The notes under the pieces: model-generated
What the model was told of the DNA's origin: nothing
What the model saw: only the letters and a program-made list of their open reading frames with translations
Database searches by the model: none
Position numbers and translations under genes: made by a program
Shown: in pieces, positions 46,174 through 53,364 of the stretch
Layout: every line of letters starts with the position of its first letter
Position numbering within the stretch: the first letter of the stretch is position 1
From: an uncultured Neisseriaceae bacterium
Lineage (GTDB): Bacteria > Pseudomonadota > Gammaproteobacteria > Burkholderiales > Neisseriaceae
Assembly (NCBI GenBank): GCA_946481965.1
Contig: CAMLPN010000010.1
Span: 1 to 53,364, forward strand
Length of the DNA: 53,364 nt
Direction: 5' to 3'

Positions 46174-47899
46174 AAATGTAGAATATGTTTTCGGTTATCC
46201 GGGAGGAGCGGTCATTGAGATTTATGACGCTATCTTTCAGTTAAAAAAATTCCATCACGTACTGGTGCGCCATGAACAGGCAGCCGTACATGCCGCCGAT
46301 GCCTATTCACGGTCAAGTAACGGAGAAAAAATAGGGGTAGCATTAGTGACATCAGGACCCGGTGCCACCAATGCCATCACTGGCATTGCCACTGCTAATT
46401 CAGACTCCGTTCCCCTTGTTGTGATATCCGGACAAGTCGGATCACCAGCCATCGGTACCGATGCTTTTCAGGAAGTCGATACCATTGGTATTAGTCGTCC
46501 TTGTGTCAAACATAATTTTCTTGTCACCCACGTTAACGATCTAGCTAAAACAATTAAAAAAGCTTTTCAGCTGGCACGCACCGGTCGTCCCGGTGTTGTA
46601 GTGATTGATGTACCTAAAGATGTCACCCAAGCGATGGCCAAATTCAGCTATCCTCAGGAAGATATCAACATCCGTTCCTACCAGCCTATTACACATGGTC
46701 ATACCGGTCAGATCAAAAAAGCTGTGCAGGTTTTAGCAGCAGCAAAAAGACCGATTGTTCTTTATGGTGGAGGAGCCATACTCTCCAATGCCAGTGAAAT
46801 CCTTACCGATTTTATTCAGCACACCGGCACACCTTGTGCCAGTACATTAATGGGATTAGGTGCGTTTCCTTCAACCAGTAAACAATTTCTGGGTATGGTC
46901 GGCATGCATGGCAGCTATGAAGCCAATTTGGCTTTACAAAATGCTGACGTTGTTGTTATTGCCGGCGCACGTTTAGATGACAGGGTAATTTCTGTTCCAG
47001 AAAAATTCACCAATGATGGTAAAAAAATAATTCACATTGATATTGATCCGTCCAGCATTGCTAAACGCGTAAAAGTGGATGTACCTATTGTAGGTGACGT
47101 TAAAAATGTCTTAATCGATATGTTGGCATTATGGCAAAAGCAAAATCTTGCTTTTAATAACAATGCATTAGAGAAATGGTGGAAAACCATAGAAAACTGG
47201 CGTAGCGCAAACAGTTTCTGGTATGACAACACTGGTGAAACCATCAAACCACAATTTGTTATCGCCACACTGGCAAAAATCACCGCCAATAATGCCATTG
47301 TTACTTCTGATGTTGGACAACATCAAATGTTCACTGCCCAGCATTATCCCTTTATTCGACCAAGACAATGGCTCAATTCCGGTGGTCTGGGTACCATGGG
47401 CGTTGGTCTGCCCTATGCAATGGGGGCCAAACTGGCTAATCCTAAAGAAGATGTGTTTTGTATTACCGGTGAAGGTTCCATTCAAATGAACATACAGGAG
47501 CTTTCCACCTGCTATCAGTACCGATTGCCCATCAAAGTGATTAATCTTAACAATGGCTTTCTTGGCATGGTACGTCAGTGGCAAGAGCTCTATTACGAAA
47601 ACCGCTATTCCGAAACCTATATGGACTCTTTACCGGACTTTGTCCGCCTGGCCGAAGCTTATGGTCACGTTGGAATCAGAGTTGAAAAATCATCTGATGT
47701 AGAAGGCGCGCTCAGAGAAGCGATTGCGCTCAAAGATCGATTAGTTTTTATGGATTTCATCACTGACCGTACCCAAAATGTTCTACCAATGGTAGGTAAT
47801 GGTAAAGGACTGGACGAAATGGTTTTACCGCAGCACATGCAAACAAATATCTCCAGTAATGCCCATGACCATGCTGACAAAAAAGGGAGCATATCATGA
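46127..47899 (+). CDS. ilvB: acetolactate synthase large subunit
   Basis: The protein has 590 residues. It joins two pyruvates, or pyruvate and 2-oxobutyrate, in the first committed step to valine, leucine and isoleucine. The catalytic Glu is Glu50 in LVRHEQAAVHAADAY. The central domain binds FAD. The TPP motif reads GEGSIQMNIQEL ending in NLNN, with Glu in place of the usual Asp of GDG, a variant I recall from other Betaproteobacteria. The ATG follows TATAAGAGGTTTAT. The stop overlaps the ilvH start by four bases. The gene is also called ilvI in Neisseria annotations. Confidence 0.97.
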   Translation: MQLSGAQILVQSLKAENVEYVFGYPGGAVIEIYDAIFQLKKFHHVLVRHEQAAVHAADAYSRSSNGEKIGVALVTSGPGATNAITGIATANSDSVPLVVISGQVGSPAIGTDAFQEVDTIGISRPCVKHNFLVTHVNDLAKTIKKAFQLARTGRPGVVVIDVPKDVTQAMAKFSYPQEDINIRSYQPITHGHTGQIKKAVQVLAAAKRPIVLYGGGAILSNASEILTDFIQHTGTPCASTLMGLGAFPSTSKQFLGMVGMHGSYEANLALQNADVVVIAGARLDDRVISVPEKFTNDGKKIIHIDIDPSSIAKRVKVDVPIVGDVKNVLIDMLALWQKQNLAFNNNALEKWWKTIENWRSANSFWYDNTGETIKPQFVIATLAKITANNAIVTSDVGQHQMFTAQHYPFIRPRQWLNSGGLGTMGVGLPYAMGAKLANPKEDVFCITGEGSIQMNIQELSTCYQYRLPIKVINLNNGFLGMVRQWQELYYENRYSETYMDSLPDFVRLAEAYGHVGIRVEKSSDVEGALREAIALKDRLVFMDFITDRTQNVLPMVGNGKGLDEMVLPQHMQTNISSNAHDHADKKGSIS

Positions 47900-48387
47900 G
47901 ACACATATTATCTATCCTAATGGAAAATCAGTCAGGTGCCATGAGCAGAATAGTAGGACTTTTCTCTGCCAGAGCATATAACATTGATTCATTATCAGTT
48001 TCTCCAACTGAAGATAAAACTTTATCACGCATGACCATCGTGACGCATGGTGAAGACAAAGTTATTGAGCAGATTACCAAACAGCTGAACAAATTGATTG
48101 AAGTCATCAAAGTTATTGATCTGAACGATAGCCAATTTGTAGAACGTGAACTGATGCTGGTGAAATTACGTGCCACCGGTAAAGATCGGGACGAAATACT
48201 GCGCCTGACTGATATATTCCGTGGTCAAATCGTCGATGTTACCGACAAAACCTATACCGTCGAAATAACCGGCACCAGTAACAAGCTCGATGCTTTTTTA
48301 GAAAATACCGGTAAAAGTATTATCTTAGAAACGGTGCGCACCGGAGCAGCAGGCATTGGTCGAGGGGAACGCATGCTTCGGATCTGA
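47896..48387 (+). CDS. ilvH: acetolactate synthase small (regulatory) subunit
   Basis: The protein has 163 residues, the E. coli IlvH length. An ACT domain at the N-terminus (about 3-75) has RHILSILMENQSGAMSRIVGLFSARAYNI, given as LSILMENQSGAMSRIVGLF, the valine-binding fold. The C-terminal ALS_ss_C domain (about 80-158) includes RELMLVKLRA and the EITGTSNKLDAFL segment. It stimulates the large subunit and gives valine feedback. GGGAGCATATC before the ATG is a strong Shine-Dalgarno inside ilvB. The ATGA overlap with ilvB indicates coupled translation. Confidence 0.97.
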   Translation: MRHILSILMENQSGAMSRIVGLFSARAYNIDSLSVSPTEDKTLSRMTIVTHGEDKVIEQITKQLNKLIEVIKVIDLNDSQFVERELMLVKLRATGKDRDEILRLTDIFRGQIVDVTDKTYTVEITGTSNKLDAFLENTGKSIILETVRTGAAGIGRGERMLRI

Positions 48388-48457
48388 TTGAATATCAGAT
48401 ATCACCAAATTGTACCGTAATATCCCTCATCTAAGTAAAGACAAACAATTTAACTAA

Positions 48458-49483
<1,026 letters not shown>

Positions 49484-49516
49484 GCTGGAACAATATTTGA
49501 AATAGAAAATTAAGTT

Positions 49517-49550
49517 AAAAGCTTGTGTGTTTCGATATACAAGCTTTTTT
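49517..49550 (+). terminator. rho-independent terminator of ilvC
   Basis: Arms AAAAGCTTGT (49517-49526) and ACAAGCTTTT (49539-49548) are exact and extend two more pairs with one G-U. A run of six T (49545-49550) follows. It begins 34 bp past the ilvC stop. Confidence 0.85.
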
Positions 49551-49567
49551 CACCCTAGAGATTCAAT

Positions 49568-50899
49568 ATGACAACAACATCTATGCAAACTTCTGTCAAT
49601 ACCATAAATAATTCGGCATCCAAAGTAGCTATTGCCAGTTTAATTGGTACTGCAGTCGAATTTTATGATTTTTATATCTACGGTTTGGCCGCCGCCTTAG
49701 TGCTCGGTTCACTGTTTTTTCCGAAAGGTGATCCTTCATTGGCCGTGATGGCTTCATTTCTCACCTTTGGTATCGCCTTTGTAGCCCGACCAATTGGCGC
49801 AGCCTTATTTGGTCATTTTGGTGATAAAGTTGGCCGGAAAACTACCCTCATTGCCTCCCTGCTTATTATGGGAATCAGCACAACCCTAATTGGTCTATTA
49901 CCTACTTATCAGCAAGCCGGTATCATCGCCCCGATTTTATTATGTATACTGCGTTTTTGTCAGGGTTTAGGTTTAGGTGGAGAATGGGGTGGCGCAGCCC
50001 TGCTGGCAACTGAAAACGCGCCCAAAGGCAAACGCGCATTATTTGCCATGTTTCCGCAGATCGGCCCCCCTATTGGCTTTATTGCTGCCAGCCTTATTTT
50101 TATCCTGTTATCCAAAATGCTAACCGCTGAACAAATGATGTCATGGGGTTGGCGTATCCCCTTCATTCTCAGTATCGTACTAGTAGGGGTTGGTATGTAT
50201 GTACGAATGTCCATCATTGAAAGCCATGCATTTCGCAACATGGTAGCCAAGCAAACGCAAGCTAAAGTGCCATTAGCAAGTACCGTGCGTCAACATTATA
50301 AACAGCTTATACTGGGTTCACTGGCTGCCATGTCCTGTTTTACCCTGTTTTTTCTGACTACAGTCTTTTCATTACAATATGCAACCACCCAACACCCGTG
50401 GCAAACTTCACCATTGTTTAATAAAATTGATTACCTCAGTATGTTAATGGGCGCTATTATTTTCATGGCTATAGCTTCACCGATATCAGCATGGTTATCT
50501 GATCGCATCGGTCGTCGCCCTATTTTCCTGATTGGTGGTGTAGCAACCATGGCTATTGGGTACTATTTTGGAGATTTAATTAACTCAACCGATATCACCA
50601 CTGCTGCCATATTTTTGTCATCAGCATTATTTATTATGGGCATATTATGGACACCATTAGCTGCTTTTTTGCCCGAAATATTTCCAACCAATGTACGTTA
50701 TACTGGCGCTGCAATATCTTTCAGTTTTGGTGGCATTCTTGGTGGCTCGTTAACACCCTACGCAGCTGCTTCAATGGTAAGAGATTTTGGTACCATGGGC
50801 ACCACATATATAGGTTGGTTCTTAATGCTTTCTTGTGGCTTAAGTATGCTTGCCGTAGTGCTATTACCAGAAACGCATAAACAGGAACTGGAACATTAA
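49568..50899 (+). CDS. MHS-family MFS transporter
   Basis: The protein has 443 residues and about twelve membrane helices. It belongs to the metabolite:H+ symporter branch of the major facilitator superfamily. The hallmark ASLIGTAVEFYDFYIYGLAAA, given as IGTAVEFYDFYIYG, opens the first helix. RPIGAALFGHFGDKVGRK, with the loop 2-3 signature, follows. GLGLGGEWGGAALL sits in the fourth helix. LSDRIGRRP is the matching loop in the second half. Relatives include ProP, ShiA and KgtP, which carry betaine, shikimate and 2-oxoglutarate, so the substrate cannot be named. The start follows CTAGAGATTCAAT. Strong terminators lie on both sides, so it is a single-gene unit. Confidence 0.88.
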   Translation: MTTTSMQTSVNTINNSASKVAIASLIGTAVEFYDFYIYGLAAALVLGSLFFPKGDPSLAVMASFLTFGIAFVARPIGAALFGHFGDKVGRKTTLIASLLIMGISTTLIGLLPTYQQAGIIAPILLCILRFCQGLGLGGEWGGAALLATENAPKGKRALFAMFPQIGPPIGFIAASLIFILLSKMLTAEQMMSWGWRIPFILSIVLVGVGMYVRMSIIESHAFRNMVAKQTQAKVPLASTVRQHYKQLILGSLAAMSCFTLFFLTTVFSLQYATTQHPWQTSPLFNKIDYLSMLMGAIIFMAIASPISAWLSDRIGRRPIFLIGGVATMAIGYYFGDLINSTDITTAAIFLSSALFIMGILWTPLAAFLPEIFPTNVRYTGAAISFSFGGILGGSLTPYAAASMVRDFGTMGTTYIGWFLMLSCGLSMLAVVLLPETHKQELEH

Positions 50900-50906
50900 C
50901 CCTGAT

Positions 50907-50937
50907 AAAAAAACCGATTATCACAATCGGTTTTTTT
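50907..50937 (+). terminator. rho-independent terminator after the MHS transporter
   Basis: Arms AAAAAAACCGATT (50907-50919) and AATCGGTTTTTTT (50925-50937) are exact, loop ATCAC. The A/T ends make it bidirectional. It begins 8 bp past the stop. Confidence 0.9.
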
Positions 50938-51029
50938 ATTAACTTGTCTGATTCAACAATACCAATCATCTCATTAATGGCAACTTTCTGATAAAATAAA
51001 CACTCATCATCGATTACTGCATAACCATC

Positions 51030-51476
51030 ATGAGTATCATTAACAATAAAAAAGCTTTTCACGACTATTTCATAGAAGAAAAAATTGAAGCTGGAATCGT
51101 ACTGGAAGGCTGGGAAGTAAAGGCTATTCGTGCTGGACGTGTCCAGATCAAAGAAAGCTATATCCAATGGAAAAAAGGTGCATTTTATCTAGTTGGCAGC
51201 CATATTACTGCCCTACCTACAGCTTCCAACCATGTTAAACCTGATCCAACCAGACAGCGCAAACTTCTATTAAAACAGTCAGAAATTAATAAACTGATTG
51301 GTAAAGTTGAACGAAGTGGCTATACACTTGTACCGGTAAACATGCATTACAGCCATGGCTTTGTAAAAATTGAAATGGGTTTAGCCAAAGGTAAAAAGCA
51401 ACATGACAAACGGCAAAGCAGCAAAGAAAAAGACTGGAATCGTGAAAAACAACGGCTACTAAAACAAACTCGTTAA
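51030..51476 (+). CDS. smpB: SsrA-binding protein SmpB
   Basis: The protein has 148 residues, close to E. coli SmpB (160). It starts with [34 protein letters not shown], given as [14 protein letters not shown], the beta-barrel core that binds tmRNA. A basic C-terminal tail follows ([17 protein letters not shown]), which enters the ribosomal decoding site. SmpB is needed for trans-translation of stalled ribosomes. tmRNA itself is not in the window. The Shine-Dalgarno is weak (AACCATC). A hairpin lies 20 bp downstream. Confidence 0.95.
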   Translation: MSIINNKKAFHDYFIEEKIEAGIVLEGWEVKAIRAGRVQIKESYIQWKKGAFYLVGSHITALPTASNHVKPDPTRQRKLLLKQSEINKLIGKVERSGYTLVPVNMHYSHGFVKIEMGLAKGKKQHDKRQSSKEKDWNREKQRLLKQTR

Positions 51477-51495
51477 AACATGGCAAAAATGACAA

Positions 51496-51538
51496 TATTC
51501 AAACGGTGAAATAACCTCGTTAATTTACCGTTTGAATA
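51496..51538. terminator. 15-bp stem after smpB
   Basis: The arms TATTCAAACGGTGAA (51496-51510) and TTTACCGTTTGAATA (51524-51538) pair with one G-U, with a 13-base loop. No T-run follows on the plus strand. Terminator, or a decayed uptake-word pair (see findings). Confidence 0.5.
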
Positions 51539-51693
51539 AACAATATATAAAACCAATTAATGCATTTCACCTCATCAGTTAAATACAACAGCCAATAATA
51601 AATCAAAGTTAACTAGACATATAAAAGGTAAATTATAGTAAACTAGTATCGTTGCATCCGTATAAGTAGCATTTTGCTAACAATATAGAGAAT

Positions 51694-51954
51694 ATGATGA
51701 TGAAAAAAATTGGTTTACTTTCAGTAATTTTATTGCTAAATGGCTGTATGACATTAAGCGGAGATTACCGTGTTAAGGCTTTTGATGATAATGGTAATGA
51801 ATTAGCACCTAAATTACAAATGGTGGCTCAGGGATCTGGAATTTACAGAACAAGAATTGCGCTATGCAAGGCATTTCCTAAAGCCACAATCCGGATTTAC
51901 GATCTCAATACAAATGAGGAACTGAAAAGAGAAAGTCCGAAAAAATGTCGGTAA
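51694..51954 (+). CDS. small lipoprotein, unknown function
   Basis: The protein has 86 residues. The signal part MMMKKIGLLSVILLLNGCM has the lipobox LNGC, giving Cys18 or near it as the lipidated residue. The mature chain is about 69 residues, basic at its end. Two further Cys (in ALCKAF and PKKCR) may form a disulfide. I recognise no family. Several ATG codons in a row make the exact start unclear; ATAGAG lies upstream. It stands alone between smpB and a long AT-rich stretch. Confidence 0.7.
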   Translation: MMMKKIGLLSVILLLNGCMTLSGDYRVKAFDDNGNELAPKLQMVAQGSGIYRTRIALCKAFPKATIRIYDLNTNEELKRESPKKCR

Positions 51955-52609
51955 ACTTGAATCAGTAATCAATGTTTATATTTTATTAACTTATATTATA
52001 TTTGTTTTCATTCAAGTATATGCATAGATTTATGAATTATTAACTATAAAATTTAAAAATTATATCAATATGACAATACAATTCAAAATCTATGCATTTG
52101 TTAATTCTCTTACATCATTAGTTACCCGTACTTATTTTCTGAATATATTAACCTTAATATTATTAAATCAAATTATCTACCTAAATCTATACTAAAAATA
52201 AATTAATACTTTGATATTTCATCATAAAATTTAGAGCAAAGAGTACCTTACTCCAGAATAGTTAAATTTATATCATATTAAAACACTATTTAAGCATTAG
52301 CTTCCATTTTTAATATCTGGATCAATTTCATTATTAACTTAATTGTATTTCTCTACAATTCAAAAATTAATAAAGTAAATACTATTCAATTTTAAAATAA
52401 ATGTTATAAAAAAATGATTATCAATTATTTAACCATATATCATTAAATTAATGGTTCAGCTTTAATAATCAGAAATATCAATGATTCTATATTTTATTTT
52501 GACTAAATATATGACAAACAAATTTGTAATCATTGTAAATGTTTTCATAACTTTGATAAAATAAAATAGATATTGACCATGGAAATGATAAAGAAAAATA
52601 AGGAATAAA
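51955..52609. other. 655-bp very AT-rich non-coding stretch
   Basis: I see no gene, RNA or terminator that I can support. The base composition is mostly A and T. The last bases hold AAGGAATAAA, the ribosome-binding site of the next gene. Confidence 0.5.
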
Positions 52610-53157
52610 ATGATAAGAAATTATAATAGACAAGACCTGAAAACCATGAAAGAGTGGAAATGCGTTTCAAAATCTTTCGCACGTATCAATTTACTTATTA
52701 TTATAGCTACTGCAATAGCATTCATGTTTTGTTTTTATTGTGAATTAATACCTGAGGATGAAATACTTACTTACAGTATATTTTCAGTAATATTAATCAT
52801 AGAATGTGTGATTAGTTTTATAAAACAAAGAAAATTAATCAAATATGTTCGCTTTACCGCCGAAGCAATTTATGTAAAAAAAACAAAATTGATATTAAAT
52901 ATTTGCAATCCATATCTTTCATTAATAAAATTTAAGTATGTGAACATAACTATCTTGGTACTATTAAATTTAGAATGAAATTTCATGGTAATTTAGCGTT
53001 ATATGAAGATGTCTATTTTTATATGGCTTTTAAGCAAAAAATGTTTGATTTAAGCGATTATGACTATCAAGATCGCTTTATTAATGTAGTTATGCGCCTT
53101 GCCCAAAACAGAAAAACAAGCATTAATTCCAGTTTTCTATTTGATTCAGTAAAATAA
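52610..53157 (+). pseudogene. frameshifted two-helix membrane-protein gene
   Basis: The first frame (52610-52978) gives 122 residues with two membrane helices (about residues 27-48 and 52-72), then a basic soluble part. It ends in an unlikely tail. Shifting frame between about 52936 and 52945 gives the continuation HNYLGTIKFRMKFHGNL and on to 53157, for a joined product of about 180 residues. The downstream part alone can start at ATG 52975, overlapping the first stop by one or more bases (ATGA). I do not recognise the family. The first start is supported by AAGGAATAAA. A single-base deletion, a sequencing error, or two coupled genes are all possible. Confidence 0.5.
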
Positions 53158-53364
53158 AGATTCGTTTAATATAGATGCTGAAAACACAAATTGATTAATG
53201 TTTTTAGATATCGGTAATTAACATCATTACGGACAGTATTTTAATCTAGATAAATAAAAATTATAAAAATAAATATATTTCAAATTGATTAGCATTATTT
53301 TCAAATGCAATATTCAGAATACCATTAAGATATTAGATAACATTTATGATTTATCTACATATAA
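53158..53364. other. AT-rich right edge
   Basis: No gene or regulatory site is supported in the last 207 bases. Confidence 0.5.

Noticed and set aside
49568-50899. Naming the MHS transporter ProP, ShiA or KgtP
   Set aside because: The visible motifs are shared by the whole subfamily and do not identify the substrate.
52930-52978. Programmed -1 frameshift in the right-edge gene
   Set aside because: An in-frame TAA at 52933-52935 limits the shift to the bases just after it, where no slippery heptamer exists.

Overview
The window is chromosomal DNA from an AT-rich member of the Neisseriaceae (Betaproteobacteria). Three things suggest this: the protein set (HU next to lon, ptsN-hprK-rapZ, a MutL with an endonuclease motif, a CHY zinc-finger protein, RbbA-type efflux), the low-GC intergenic DNA, and an inverted pair of a DNA-uptake-sequence-like word in the rapZ terminator. 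The protein texture resembles Snodgrassella (bee-gut symbionts), but the genus is an inference. I see no rRNA, tRNA, CRISPR array, insertion sequence or prophage. About 44 protein genes are supported, one of them carrying a frameshift.

Layout. 0.4-7 kb (+): SanA-like membrane protein, M14 carboxypeptidase, lipoprotein, dinB, icd and a small CHY zinc-finger protein. 7-15.8 kb (-): MORN-repeat membrane protein, succinate-semialdehyde dehydrogenase, a PpiD-like chaperone, HU, lon and ettA. 15.9-18.5 kb (+): dedA and mutL. 18.8-30 kb (-): a DUF945/YdgA protein, a TrmH-family methyltransferase, a DusC-like synthase, a PAS/PhnD-like pair, ylqF-scpB-rluB, ptsN-hprK-rapZ and ubiA. 30.5-31.8 kb: sixA (+) and a class I glutamine amidotransferase (-). 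32-35.4 kb (-): aspT-aspD, an aspartate:alanine exchange and decarboxylation cycle. 36-44 kb (-): a patatin-like phospholipase and a four-gene tripartite ABC efflux operon. 44.9-49.5 kb (+): a degenerate DAHP-synthase-like protein, then ilvB-ilvH-ilvC. 49.6-53.2 kb (+): an MHS-family transporter, smpB, a small lipoprotein and a frameshifted membrane-protein gene at the right edge.

How the genes work together. ptsN-hprK-rapZ plus nearby sixA form a regulatory nitrogen-PTS module. aspT-aspD can build proton motive force from aspartate. ilvB-ilvH-ilvC are consecutive branched-chain amino-acid steps. HlyD, RbbA-type ATPase/permease, permease and outer-membrane factor make one efflux machine. HU, lon, PpiD and EttA are housekeeping and protein-quality functions.

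The most unusual items are: (1) a two-gene unit of an Aer-type PAS protein and a PhnD-like binding protein without a signal peptide, behind a perfect FNR-type palindrome; (2) a DAHP-synthase-fold protein that has lost its catalytic motifs, next to the ilv genes; (3) a PpiD-like protein with no recognisable parvulin motif; (4) a DUS-like inverted pair acting as the rapZ terminator; (5) a sigma-32-like promoter for lon; (6) a possible leader ORF with a hairpin before ilvB; and (7) a 14-bp perfect inverted repeat in the ubiA-sixA gap. All calls come from reading the sequence by eye; no database search was run.
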